Source: Robiginitomaculum sp. (GTDB lineage: Bacteria > Pseudomonadota > Alphaproteobacteria > Caulobacterales > Maricaulaceae). From it: a stretch of 51,336 bases of DNA. Position 1 is the first letter of the stretch. Every line of letters begins with the position of its first letter. The stretch lies in NCBI GenBank assembly GCA_002733805.1, contig NVXG01000040.1:1-51336 (forward strand), given 5' to 3'. Shown piece after piece: positions 25,035 through 33,567 of the stretch. Both the position numbers and the translations under genes were made by a program. The notes beneath the pieces are model-generated. The model made no database searches. It was not told where the DNA came from and worked only from the letters and a program-made list of their open reading frames with translations.

Positions 25035-25653
25035 TCACTTTTTCCAGTTCCTCGCGGGACAATGCCCCTTGGCGTAAAATGACCGCTTGCTCAGGCCATA
25101 AATCAAGCAGGGTTGAGGCTTGGCCGATGCGGCACGATCCACCGTCAATGATCAGGTCGGCACCGTCTGCGATGAGAGGTGATATATCCTCTACCCTTGT
25201 TGGGGGTGCCTGCCCGGCCAAATTGGCCGAAGGGGCCAGCAGGGGTGTGCCTAGCCGGGTAATCAGTTCGCGGGTGAAATCATGATCCGGGCAACGCAAA
25301 GCGATGGCTTCCAATCCGCCGCTGGCGATCGGGTCAATCAGCTCATTTACTTTTTTTGGCACAATTAAGGTCAACGGACCGGGCCAAAATGCGGCGATCA
25401 ATTGGCGAGCCAGCTCATTCAGTTCGGCCAACTGTTCGGCCATGGCCAACCCATCCACATGGGCGATCAGGGCTTTTTGGGCTTCGCGTTTTTTGATGGC
25501 ATAGACTTTATCCAGTGCGGCGCGGTGATCGGGCCGGGCCGCCAATCCATATACCGTTTCAGTCGGCACAATCACCAGTTTGCCAGCTTGCAACAGCTTC
25601 AATGCCCGGTTCATGGCTTGGCTGTTGTGGGCCGCAAGGATGGGCGTGGACAT
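25018..25653 (-). CDS. tsaC: L-threonylcarbamoyladenylate synthase (TsaC/YrdC type)
   Basis: Makes threonylcarbamoyl-AMP from threonine, bicarbonate and ATP for the t6A37 modification of ANN-decoding tRNAs. The 211-residue protein has the YrdC core: VPTETVYGLA, then KVYAIKKREAQKALIAHV and FWPGPLTLIV, and later PLLAPSANLAG. It lacks the C-terminal extension of Sua5, so it is the short TsaC form. It follows the b561-YceI gene by nine bases and overlaps the FAD oxidase gene, suggesting a common transcript from the YceI operon. Confidence 0.93.
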   Translation of the reverse strand: MSTPILAAHNSQAMNRALKLLQAGKLVIVPTETVYGLAARPDHRAALDKVYAIKKREAQKALIAHVDGLAMAEQLAELNELARQLIAAFWPGPLTLIVPKKVNELIDPIASGGLEAIALRCPDHDFTRELITRLGTPLLAPSANLAGQAPPTRVEDISPLIADGADLIIDGGSCRIGQASTLLDLWPEQAVILRQGALSREELEKVSGPLG

Positions 25654-25662
25654 GGGCGGGTC

Positions 25663-26877
25663 TCAATCTACCGGATTTGCAACAATCTGAATTTTTACGG
25701 CAATGGTATCTTCAATCCATTGCGCGTCGGCATCATCGCCTTCGCCAATCCCAAAGGCAAGGCGCTGCAAGCTGGTTTGGCCGGACATGTGCGCTGTGCC
25801 ATCAGCCTTGATGCTCAATTGAAACGGCAGGTCCAGCGGCAGAGAAACCCCGCGCAAGGTCAGCTCACCCTTGGCCAGAAAGGTATCCGGCCCGGTTTGC
25901 GTGAAATGGGTGGCGCTCCAAATGGCTTGCGGAAAACCGGCGGTGTTGAGCCAGTCCGGGGCGGGTAGGCTTTGATCAATTTCCGCATCATTGGCGGTGG
26001 CCGAACCGGTATCTATGGCGACCTGTACGTTGGCGTGTTCCAGATGATCTGGATCAAACTGGATATCGGCCCGCCATCGAGTGAACTGCCCGGACAGGGA
26101 ATTGCCGGTCTGGACAAAACCAAACCCAAGCTGGCTTTGCTCCATATCCACCTGCCAATTGATGGTGATTTCGGTTGTGCCAGTGCTTAAGGTTACGGGT
26201 GCATTTGTTGGTGCATTGCTGCCACCGATCATCACCCATCCGGCGAACAGCGCGGCGAACAGCGCCAACAGTGCCCAGCCATGACGACCTTTATTTGCCG
26301 GGGCTTGCGCCTTGGCCATCATGCCCGGCACCATCCGGGTCATGGTGCCATCTTTGTCCAGCATCTGGTGCTTCAAGGCTGCGGCCACATGCAAGACCAG
26401 CAATCCGATAATGGCAAACGCAAATACTTCGTGCATTTCTTCAAACAGATGATGCAATTGTTTGCGTTGTACCGCTTCGATCCCGTGCAAAAACCCGATA
26501 TGTGGCCAATTGATTTGCCCAAATAACATGGTTGGCGTGCCCTTGGACGAGGTGGAAACAATGGCCCAGCCGATCAGGGGCGCACCCAGCATCAACAGGT
26601 AAAACAGACCATGCACCAGTTTGGACAGTGCTTTTTCCCAAGCCTTCAAGGTGTCGACCATGGCAGGCGGCGGGTTCAGCAAGCGCCAACCCAGCCGGAT
26701 CAGACTTAAAAACAGGATCGAAATCCCGATAGTCTTGTGCAGTTGATAGACCTGCAATTTTACCGCATCCGGTGCGTCTTCCATCAAAAATCCAATGGGC
26801 AGGATGGCCAGGATCAACCCGGCAATCATCCAGTGCAACAGCACAGCAAATCGGTGGTAACGCATCGGTGCAGTCAT
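25663..26877 (-). CDS. Cytochrome b561-YceI fusion protein
   Basis: A two-part protein of 404 residues. Residues 1-180 form a cytochrome b561 domain with four membrane segments and haem-ligand candidates His8/His15 (in RYHRF and LLHWM), His47 (in YQLHKTIG) and histidines near LHVAAAL. A fifth segment (about 200-222, ALLALFAALFAGWVMIGG) links it to a periplasmic YceI lipocalin-like domain (about 240-404, with SQLGFGFVQTG and GELTLRGVSLPLDLP). YceI proteins bind polyisoprenoids such as ubiquinone and b561 moves electrons between quinol and haem, so the fusion may hand a bound quinone to the haem. Two further YceI genes lie directly upstream. Confidence 0.92.
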   Translation of the reverse strand: MTAPMRYHRFAVLLHWMIAGLILAILPIGFLMEDAPDAVKLQVYQLHKTIGISILFLSLIRLGWRLLNPPPAMVDTLKAWEKALSKLVHGLFYLLMLGAPLIGWAIVSTSSKGTPTMLFGQINWPHIGFLHGIEAVQRKQLHHLFEEMHEVFAFAIIGLLVLHVAAALKHQMLDKDGTMTRMVPGMMAKAQAPANKGRHGWALLALFAALFAGWVMIGGSNAPTNAPVTLSTGTTEITINWQVDMEQSQLGFGFVQTGNSLSGQFTRWRADIQFDPDHLEHANVQVAIDTGSATANDAEIDQSLPAPDWLNTAGFPQAIWSATHFTQTGPDTFLAKGELTLRGVSLPLDLPFQLSIKADGTAHMSGQTSLQRLAFGIGEGDDADAQWIEDTIAVKIQIVANPVD

Positions 26878-26882
26878 CGGGT

Positions 26883-27578
26883 TCAGCTTTCGTTGTCGAG
26901 GTAAAATTCAACCTCAAGGTTGATCTCGATTTGGTCGCCGATCACCGGAATATACCGGGTCAGGCCAAACTCGGAACGATTGAAGCTGGTGGTCGCGGAA
27001 AAGCCCAAGGCACCGGTGTTTTTGTCTGGGTTTGATTTGGCTCCATTTAACACCACATCCAGAGTTACCGATTTGGTCACGCCCAAAAAGGTCAGATCAC
27101 CCGTGACATGACCCGCATTATCCCCATTTCGTTCAATGCCGGTGGCTGTGAAGGTAATGGCACTAAACTTGGGTGCATTGAACCAGTCTTTGCCGGCCAA
27201 AGCTGCATCGAAATCTTCATCCTGGGCGAATTTGTAGTCTTTGCCGGTTGGATAATCGGTACGCACTGATGTGGGATCAATGCTGACCTCAAGAGTGCTT
27301 TTTTGCGGGTCATTGGCGTCAAACTGCAAAGTAGCGTCAAAATCAACAAAGCGGGCAGTGTATTTGGCCAGCCCTTTGTGCATGACTTTCCACGTTAAGC
27401 TGGCATGAGTGCGTTCCAGCCGATAAGTGCCGGACGTGGCGTTGGGTACGGTATTCGAACTAGCCGCAGCACCATTGGCTTCATGGGCTGTTGCTGGCTC
27501 AGATACCACTGCGGGTGAACAGGCGGCGAAAACCAGCGCCAATGTGGCGGTGGCCAAACCTTTTTGAAGATGTTGCAT
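26883..27578 (-). CDS. YceI family lipoprotein (second in the cluster)
   Basis: Periplasmic YceI lipocalin-like protein of 231 residues, probably a lipoprotein: the signal peptide ends in LVFAAC at 15-20, so Cys20 is the acylation site. A flexible Ala/Ser-rich spacer (21-48) precedes the barrel, which shows YRLERTHASLTWKVMHKGL and GDLTFLGVTKSVTLDVVLNG, then TTSFNRSEFGL. Likely role: binding a long-chain isoprenoid in the periplasm. The start has an ideal ribosome site AAGGAGAATTAA that lies inside the last codons of the upstream YceI gene, so the two are tightly coupled. Confidence 0.93.
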   Translation of the reverse strand: MQHLQKGLATATLALVFAACSPAVVSEPATAHEANGAAASSNTVPNATSGTYRLERTHASLTWKVMHKGLAKYTARFVDFDATLQFDANDPQKSTLEVSIDPTSVRTDYPTGKDYKFAQDEDFDAALAGKDWFNAPKFSAITFTATGIERNGDNAGHVTGDLTFLGVTKSVTLDVVLNGAKSNPDKNTGALGFSATTSFNRSEFGLTRYIPVIGDQIEINLEVEFYLDNES

Positions 27579-28202
27579 TTAATTCTCCTTGTTGTTGGTC
27601 ACTTTGACGAATTCGGCTTCTATTTGCACGTTAATTATTGTTCCGACTCCAAAATTGCGCCACGCATCCGCACCAAAATCAGAGCGGTCAAAACGGGTAT
27701 GGGCGGAAAATCCGATAATTTGAGCGCGCCGTAATGGATCAAAGCTGGAACCGTTCCAGGTTATTTCAAGCGTGACCGGGCGGGTTTCGCCGCGCAAGGT
27801 CAAATGGCCAAGCACTTTGGCATTGCGTCCGGTTGTGGGTTGTACGCTTACGCTTTCAAAGGAAATAACCGGGTGGGCATTGGCCGCCAATGCACTGGTA
27901 TTTTTGATCAATTTTTGATCCAGCGCCGCCACGCCGGTATTGACCGATGCAGCGTCGATTTGAACACTGACCCGGCTTTTTTCCGGCTGGCTGGGATCAA
28001 AAAACAAGCTGGCATCAAAGCTATCAAACCGCCCGGTGAATTGCGATAACCCTTTTGCATGAGATAGGCTGAAAATCAGGCTGGCATGATCCGGGTCGAG
28101 CTGCCATTGTCCGGGGGGCAGGTTGGCCACTTCGACGTTTGGCGCACGGACACAACCGCCTAACGCAAACACCAAACAGGCCAAGGTAAAAAAACGGGGC
28201 AT
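27579..28202 (-). CDS. YceI family lipoprotein (first in the cluster)
   Basis: YceI lipocalin-like protein of 207 residues with a short lipoprotein signal, FTLACLVFALGGC, and Cys17 as the acylation site. The barrel shows WQLDPDHASLIFSLSHAKGL, then GHLTLRGETRPVTLEITWNG and HTRFDRSDFGADAW. The start at 28202 gives this signal peptide; the frame extends to 28283 but those residues are not signal-like. The gene is likely the head of a run of five genes (yceI, yceI, b561-yceI, tsaC, FAD oxidase). It diverges from the acyl-CoA dehydrogenase gene, with 172 bases between starts. Confidence 0.92.
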   Translation of the reverse strand: MPRFFTLACLVFALGGCVRAPNVEVANLPPGQWQLDPDHASLIFSLSHAKGLSQFTGRFDSFDASLFFDPSQPEKSRVSVQIDAASVNTGVAALDQKLIKNTSALAANAHPVISFESVSVQPTTGRNAKVLGHLTLRGETRPVTLEITWNGSSFDPLRRAQIIGFSAHTRFDRSDFGADAWRNFGVGTIINVQIEAEFVKVTNNKEN

Positions 28203-28374
28203 GGAGCGCTCACATAAAACCATAGGATAAGGAGCGTGCCTAGCAGAGGATTGGCATAAGTGGAACAGGCTAGCGCTCAACAATTAGTGAAGGGCTAACC
28301 GGTTTATTTGCTCAAATTCCATTGCCAAGTGGCACACGGACTTTAGAATTATGGGAAATAAAGGAAAACTCCCC

Positions 28375-30174
28375 ATGACCTACCAGCCGCCGATTCGCGA
28401 ACTCCTGTTTAATTTGGAACATATTTGCGGGTTGAGCCAGCTTGAGAAAACCGGGGCATATCCCGATTTATCGGCTGATCTGGTCCAAGCCATTTTGGAA
28501 GAGGGTGGTAAGTTTACCGCACAAGAACTGGCTCCGTTGAACCGGGTTGGGGATGAGCATGGCTCCACCTTGAAAGATGGCGTGGTCACGACTGCGCCGG
28601 GGTTCAAGCAAGCGTATGCCAAACTGGTTGAAGGGGGTTGGCAAGGTCTATCCTTTCCAACTTCGGCTGGCGGAATGGGGTTGCCAGGCGCGTTAGGCGT
28701 GGCCTTTATGGAGATGTTGCAATCAGCCAATATGGCCTTCGGGCTAGGCCCGATGCTGACCATGGGGGCGATTGAGGTTCTCATCCGGGCCGGTACTGAA
28801 CAGCAAAAAGAAACGTATTTACCCAAATTGATTACCGGGGAATGGTCGGCCAGCATGAATTTGACCGAAGCCTCGGCTGGTTCTGACGTGGGGGCCATTC
28901 GCACCTCGGCCAGTCCGCAAGCCGATGGGTCACATTTGTTGAAGGGTCAAAAAATATTCATTACGTGGGGCGAGCACGATTGCACGACAAACATCATACA
29001 TCTGGTTTTGGCCCGGACCGATGATGCGCCGGGCGGTACCCGGGGTTTGTCGCTATTTTTAGTACCGAAATTCCTGCCCGATGATGCCGGAGAATTTACC
29101 GTTCGCAATGATGCTTGGGCCATCGGACTGGAGCACAAACTGGGCATTCATGGCAGTCCAACCTGTGTGATGGAATATGGCGGTAATGCCGGTGCAGTCG
29201 GCTATTTGCTCGGCGAGGAAATGCGCGGCATGGCCATGATGTTTATCATGATGAACTCGGCCCGGATGAATGTCGGCACCCAAGGGGTCGGCGTGGCGGA
29301 ACGGGCTTGGCAACAGGCTTTTGCCTACGCTCAGGATCGCAAACAGGGCCGCGCCGCCGAGCAGAATGACGGGCCAGCCTCAATCATTCATCACCCGGAT
29401 GTGCGCCGGATGCTGGTCGATGGTAAAGCCAAAATCGCAGCGGCACGGGCAATAACCTATTGTTGCGCGATTGCGGCTGATCTGGCGGCGCATGGGGACG
29501 TTAAGGCAGTGCGGGATCGAGCCAAACGCCGCGAAGATTTCTTGACCCCCTTGGCCAAATCCTATGGCAGCGATATTGCGCTCGAAGTCACCTCGATGGG
29601 GGTGCAAGTGCATGGCGGCATGGGCTTTATCGAAGAAACTGGCGCAGCACAGCATTTTCGCGATGCGCGCATTACGCCGATTTATGAAGGCACCAACGCC
29701 ATTCAGGCGATGGACCTGATCGGGCGCAAACTGTCCATGCAAGGCGGGTTGTTATTCTCTGAAATGCTGGAAGAGATCAATATTTGCGCCAGCGATTGCG
29801 CCGGGCGTTCCGATAGTCGCTTGCAAGGTATTGCAAAACATTTGGCCAAAGCAGCCAACGCCTTGCAAAGCATGACCGCGTGGATGGCCGATCCAGCCCG
29901 CGATCCAGCCGATTCGTTAAGTGGTGCGACGGTGTTCCAAACCATGTGTGCCGAGACCGTGGGCGGGCATTATCTGGCCGTGGGGGCGCTGGCAGCGGAT
30001 CAACAATTGCAAGCGGATGATCCCACTTTGGATACTGAATTTCTGCACGGGCGGATTGATTTGGCCCATTATTTTGCAAGTGCAGTGCTGGCCGCTGTGC
30101 CGGGAATGGATGTTTCGATCCAGATCGGGGCTGATGCTATTTTTGCGTTGAGTGAGAGGAAACTGGCACCATGA
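28375..30174 (+). CDS. Acyl-CoA dehydrogenase, DmdC-like (600-residue class)
   Basis: FAD-dependent acyl-CoA dehydrogenase of 599 residues. The order is that of DmdC-like enzymes: N-terminal extension (YQPPIRELLFNLEHI), the core domains with LTEASAGSDVGAIRTSA and GEHDCTTNIIHLVLARTD, the C-terminal catalytic region with GVQVHGGMGFIEETG and Glu of IYEGTNAIQAMDL, then an extra C-terminal domain from about 460. DmdC oxidises methylmercaptopropionyl-CoA in DMSP breakdown, but close relatives use fatty acyl-CoA. The start at 28375 has AAAGGA nine bases upstream; an ATG at 28351 adds eight residues. It overlaps the methyltransferase gene by ATGA. Confidence 0.9.
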   Translation: MTYQPPIRELLFNLEHICGLSQLEKTGAYPDLSADLVQAILEEGGKFTAQELAPLNRVGDEHGSTLKDGVVTTAPGFKQAYAKLVEGGWQGLSFPTSAGGMGLPGALGVAFMEMLQSANMAFGLGPMLTMGAIEVLIRAGTEQQKETYLPKLITGEWSASMNLTEASAGSDVGAIRTSASPQADGSHLLKGQKIFITWGEHDCTTNIIHLVLARTDDAPGGTRGLSLFLVPKFLPDDAGEFTVRNDAWAIGLEHKLGIHGSPTCVMEYGGNAGAVGYLLGEEMRGMAMMFIMMNSARMNVGTQGVGVAERAWQQAFAYAQDRKQGRAAEQNDGPASIIHHPDVRRMLVDGKAKIAAARAITYCCAIAADLAAHGDVKAVRDRAKRREDFLTPLAKSYGSDIALEVTSMGVQVHGGMGFIEETGAAQHFRDARITPIYEGTNAIQAMDLIGRKLSMQGGLLFSEMLEEINICASDCAGRSDSRLQGIAKHLAKAANALQSMTAWMADPARDPADSLSGATVFQTMCAETVGGHYLAVGALAADQQLQADDPTLDTEFLHGRIDLAHYFASAVLAAVPGMDVSIQIGADAIFALSERKLAP

Positions 30175-30791
30175 GTTTTTATCAAAAACATATTATGCCG
30201 AAATTTGTCAATCTGGCCTGTTCCACCGGCCAGATGAAAAAGGTTCGTTCCAAAACGGTGCCATTGGCCAAGGGGAAAATCCTCGAAATCGGCTTTGGCT
30301 CTGGACATAATCTGCCGTTTTATGAGGCTGGACAGGTCGAACAGTTTCTGGCGCTGGAGCCCGACCCACAAATGCGAAAACTAGCTGAGGCCCGGATGCG
30401 CGAGGTGGAGTTTGATTGCGAAACTTTGGGGTTGGAGGCCGAATCCATACCGCTCGATGATGCCTCGATGGACACGGTTGTGGTGACGTTTACCTTGTGT
30501 ACCATCCCGCAGGTCAAACAGGCTTTGGGCGAAATGCGCCGGGTAATCAAGCCGGGTGGCCAATTGATCTTTGCCGAGCATGGACAAGCGCCAGATGCCG
30601 GCGTGGCCAAATGGCAGGCGCGGATTGAGCCTTTGTGGAAGCCGTTGGGCGGGGGCTGTCATCTGACCCGAAAGCCGGTCGAGCTGATCCGAGGCAATGG
30701 ATTTGAGATACAAGACCTGACCGCAGACTATTTACCCAAAGCGCCACGCTTTGCTGGATATGTCAGCTATGGCACGGCCAAGCCGGTCTGA
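30171..30791 (+). CDS. Class I SAM methyltransferase (Methyltransf_11 type)
   Basis: SAM-dependent methyltransferase of 206 residues. Motif I is ILEIGFGSGHNLPFY (38-52), the acidic end of strand two is ALEPDPQM, and motif IV-VI cover TFTLCTIPQ and GGQLIFAEHG. The C-terminal GGGCHLTRKPVELI resembles the GCxLTR segment of the METTL7 (TMT1) thiol methyltransferases, from memory. Its start overlaps the stop of the DmdC-like dehydrogenase gene, so the two are coupled. If the dehydrogenase belongs to the methylmercaptopropionate route, a thiol methyltransferase would fit, since that route releases methanethiol; this is inference, and lipid or quinone substrates are possible. Confidence 0.82.
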   Translation: MSFYQKHIMPKFVNLACSTGQMKKVRSKTVPLAKGKILEIGFGSGHNLPFYEAGQVEQFLALEPDPQMRKLAEARMREVEFDCETLGLEAESIPLDDASMDTVVVTFTLCTIPQVKQALGEMRRVIKPGGQLIFAEHGQAPDAGVAKWQARIEPLWKPLGGGCHLTRKPVELIRGNGFEIQDLTADYLPKAPRFAGYVSYGTAKPV

Positions 30792-30862
30792 GCAGATTTT
30801 GTTGTAATCTGTGACTGGCCGGGATGGCGGGTAGTGATTAGTCTGGTCCGCTGGAAAACAGG

Positions 30863-31681
30863 TTGGGAAACCCTTTGAACGAATTACCTGAAGATGCTGC
30901 CGCCACGGCAGATGAAACATCAGCCCCGGCTCGCCCGGCTTGGCTGGTCGAATTATTGAGTTGGTTGCGCTTCGTGTTCAGCGTTGCGGCGACCTATCTG
31001 GTCTTTACCAGTATTGCCTTCATTTTATTTTTTGTACCCAGCGAATCCATGCAGCCTGGCTTGCAAGTTGGTGACCGGTTTGTGGTGGCCAAATGGGCCT
31101 ATGGTTGGTCAAGGGATTCGATCCCCTTTGGGTTGGGCCATGTGTTACCGGCCAAGCCGGGACGGATGTTCTTTCGCAGTCCGGAGCGCGGCGATGTGGT
31201 GGTGTTCGTCAATCCGAACAGTGGCGTTGTTATGGTCAAACGGGTCGTCGCTCTGCCCGGTGATATTGTCGAGACCCGAGGTGGACGGCTCTATCTAAAC
31301 GGCGAACAGGTTCCGCGCACCTTTTTGGGGCTGGTTCGCTATCGCGACCGGTTCGGCAATATCCAGACCGCGCACAGCTATTCGGAAAAAATCGGCAAGG
31401 ACGCGAAGCGCAGCCACCGGATTTATGAGTTTTCCGACGAGTACGGGTTTGGCAGTTGGTCGCCAGATCGGGCCGGGCCATTTTTGATTGAAGAAGGTCA
31501 CTTCTTTGCCATGGGCGATAACCGGGACAATTCTAATGACAGCCGCTCGCCAACCGGGCCGGGACAAATCCCGATGGAAAATCTGATTGGCCGGGCTGAA
31601 ATGGTGCTGTTTACCTTTGCCCAGTGCAAGGCTGAAAATGGTCTGGAATGTCCGCCATCACGATTATGGCGCTTGATGTAG
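30863..31681 (+). CDS. lepB: Signal peptidase I (LepB)
   Basis: Membrane protease that removes signal peptides on the periplasmic side, 272 residues. One membrane segment (about 36-58) is followed by the catalytic Ser62 in PSESM and the general base Lys126 in VMVKRVVALPGD; the C-terminal box is FFAMGDNRDNSNDSR. The substrate pocket region RFVVAKWAYGWSRDSIPFG is also typical. The start is a TTG at 30863 (GGAAAACAGG upstream); a TTG at 30875 is almost as good. Only one membrane segment is seen, as in other alphaproteobacteria. It is followed in 11 bases by an SDR gene, on one message. Confidence 0.95.
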   Translation: MGNPLNELPEDAAATADETSAPARPAWLVELLSWLRFVFSVAATYLVFTSIAFILFFVPSESMQPGLQVGDRFVVAKWAYGWSRDSIPFGLGHVLPAKPGRMFFRSPERGDVVVFVNPNSGVVMVKRVVALPGDIVETRGGRLYLNGEQVPRTFLGLVRYRDRFGNIQTAHSYSEKIGKDAKRSHRIYEFSDEYGFGSWSPDRAGPFLIEEGHFFAMGDNRDNSNDSRSPTGPGQIPMENLIGRAEMVLFTFAQCKAENGLECPPSRLWRLM

Positions 31682-31691
31682 GAGAACAGAC

Positions 31692-32576
31692 ATGGACAAG
31701 TTTTTGAGTGGCAAGACGGTTTTTATCACCGGAGCCAGTCGCGGCATCGGGCTGGCGATTGGTAAGGCTTGCGCTGAGGCCGGAGCCAATATCGTCATTG
31801 CCGCCAAGTCAGCCGAGCCGCACCCGAGCTTGCCCGGCACTATTTATACGGCGGCCGAAGAGATCGAGACTTTGGGGGGCAAGGCCCTGCCGTTGGTCTG
31901 TGATATTCGCTTTGAGGATCAGGTCGAGGCGGCGGTGGACAAAACCATCGCCACATTTGGCGGGATTGATATTCTGGTCAATAACGCCTCGGCAATCTTT
32001 CCGCGCGGGGTGCTGGATACGCCGATGAAACGCTTTGATTTGATGCATCAGGTCAATACGCGCGGTACGTATATGGTCAGCCAGAAGTGCCTGCCGCACT
32101 TAATGAAATCCGACAATCCGCATGTGCTGAACCTGTCGCCACCGTTGGACATGGCCGAGAAATGGTTTGCACCTCATACCGGGTATTCGATGGCCAAATT
32201 TGGCATGAGCCTGTGCGTATTGGGCATGGCTGGCGAATTTCGTGATGCGGGTGTGGCGTTTAACGCCTTGTGGCCTCGTACCGCGATTGCCACAGCGGCG
32301 ATTTCCAACATTCTGGCTGGCGAAGAAGGTATGAAAATGTGCCGAACCACGCAAATACTGGCCGATGCAGCCCTGTTGATATTTAGCAAACCCGCTCGTG
32401 AATTTACTGGCAATTTCCTGATTGATGATACGTTCCTGCATGCCCATGGGGTGACGGACTTTGAACAATACAAGATGGACCCAACCCAAGTCTTGCTGCC
32501 CGATTTTTTTGTACCGGATGATGGCTATCCAGTTCCACCGGGTGTCGAGGTGTTGGATATACCTTTGGGTCACTAG
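31692..32576 (+). CDS. SDR family oxidoreductase, HSDL2-like
   Basis: NAD(P)-dependent short-chain dehydrogenase of 294 residues. TGASRGIG (13-20) binds the cofactor, VNNASAI sits at 96-102, and Ser149, Tyr165 and Lys169 form the active site. The long strand-2 loop with AEPHPSLPGTIYTAAEEIE and the WPRTAIATAA segment are hallmarks of the hydroxysteroid dehydrogenase-like 2 group, whose human member is peroxisomal and linked to fatty acid metabolism; the SCP2 domain is absent here. GGAG lies ten bases before the ATG. Substrate unknown. It forms an operon with lepB and the deacetylase-like gene. Confidence 0.92.
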   Translation: MDKFLSGKTVFITGASRGIGLAIGKACAEAGANIVIAAKSAEPHPSLPGTIYTAAEEIETLGGKALPLVCDIRFEDQVEAAVDKTIATFGGIDILVNNASAIFPRGVLDTPMKRFDLMHQVNTRGTYMVSQKCLPHLMKSDNPHVLNLSPPLDMAEKWFAPHTGYSMAKFGMSLCVLGMAGEFRDAGVAFNALWPRTAIATAAISNILAGEEGMKMCRTTQILADAALLIFSKPAREFTGNFLIDDTFLHAHGVTDFEQYKMDPTQVLLPDFFVPDDGYPVPPGVEVLDIPLGH

Positions 32577-32591
32577 AATGAGTGCGCCTTC

Positions 32592-33524
32592 TTGAAAACC
32601 ACATTATACACCCACGAGGCCGGGTTTGATCACCAAAACCCGCTCGAACATGCCGAACATCCGGGCCGTTTGCGTGCGGTGCTGGATGCGTTGCAGGGCG
32701 AGGCATTTGCCAAGCTGATCCGCCGAGAAGCACCATTAGCTGCTCGCAACGATCTGGAGCGAGTGCATGAACCAGAATATATCGATCTGATCCTGAACAC
32801 TGAACTGACCGATGGCGAAATCCTTGCTCTGGATCGAGATACCTATCTGTCAGCCGGTACGGCAGAAGCGGCATTGCGCGGAGCCGGGGCGGCCTGTCAG
32901 GCCGTGGATGATGTGTTGGCCGGTGCCAGTTCCGCCGCGTTTTGTGCCATGCGTCCGCCGGGTCATCATGCGCGACCCGGCACCGCGATGGGGTTTTGTA
33001 TATTCTCTAACATTGCCATTGCCGCCAAGCGGGCCTTGCAGGTGCATGGACTGGAGCGGGTCGCCGTGGTCGATTTTGATGTGCATCACGGCAATGGCAC
33101 CCAAGAGGCTTTGTGGGATGAACCGGGTGCCCTGTTTATCTCTTTGCACCAACAAGATCATTATCCGGGCACCGGATTGGCCAGCGAAACCGGGGGGCGG
33201 GGACAGGTGCTGAACCTGCCAATGGTGGCAGGAACCAGTGCCGAGGACTGGATGTCATCATTCTGTGATGTGGCGCTAATACATCTGCGGGCGTTTGCCC
33301 CGCAACTGATTTTGGTTTCGGCCGGGTTTGATGCACATGAAGATGACCCGTTGGGCGACTTTTGTTTGCAAGGCCATCATTATGGTGAACTGGGTCGTTT
33401 GTTGGGCAATTTGGCACGAACGCAAGCCAATTCACGGCTTGTATCCGTGCTGGAGGGCGGGTACCACTTGCCAGCCTTGGGCAATTCAGCGGCCCAGTAT
33501 GTCAGCGCGTTGCTGGCTTGCTAG
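32592..33524 (+). CDS. Histone deacetylase-family hydrolase (HdaH/AcuC-like)
   Basis: Zinc-dependent deacetylase or acetylpolyamine amidohydrolase of 310 residues. PPGHHARPG puts the catalytic pair at His125-His126; Asp163 in VVDFDVHHGNG and the Asp of SAGFDAHEDDP bind zinc; GGYHL closes the site. The start is a TTG at 32592, since no ATG or GTG gives the normal N-terminus KTTLYTHEAGFDH. A five-codon frame ATG-to-TGA (32578-32595) overlaps that TTG, so initiation could depend on its translation. Substrates in bacteria are mostly unknown. In alphaproteobacteria this gene usually sits next to xseB-ispA-dxs, as here with one gene between. Confidence 0.9.
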   Translation: MKTTLYTHEAGFDHQNPLEHAEHPGRLRAVLDALQGEAFAKLIRREAPLAARNDLERVHEPEYIDLILNTELTDGEILALDRDTYLSAGTAEAALRGAGAACQAVDDVLAGASSAAFCAMRPPGHHARPGTAMGFCIFSNIAIAAKRALQVHGLERVAVVDFDVHHGNGTQEALWDEPGALFISLHQQDHYPGTGLASETGGRGQVLNLPMVAGTSAEDWMSSFCDVALIHLRAFAPQLILVSAGFDAHEDDPLGDFCLQGHHYGELGRLLGNLARTQANSRLVSVLEGGYHLPALGNSAAQYVSALLAC

Positions 33525-33567
33525 CTGCTTGAATGGCACAAAATATAATGGTGTGAACAGGCGATTG

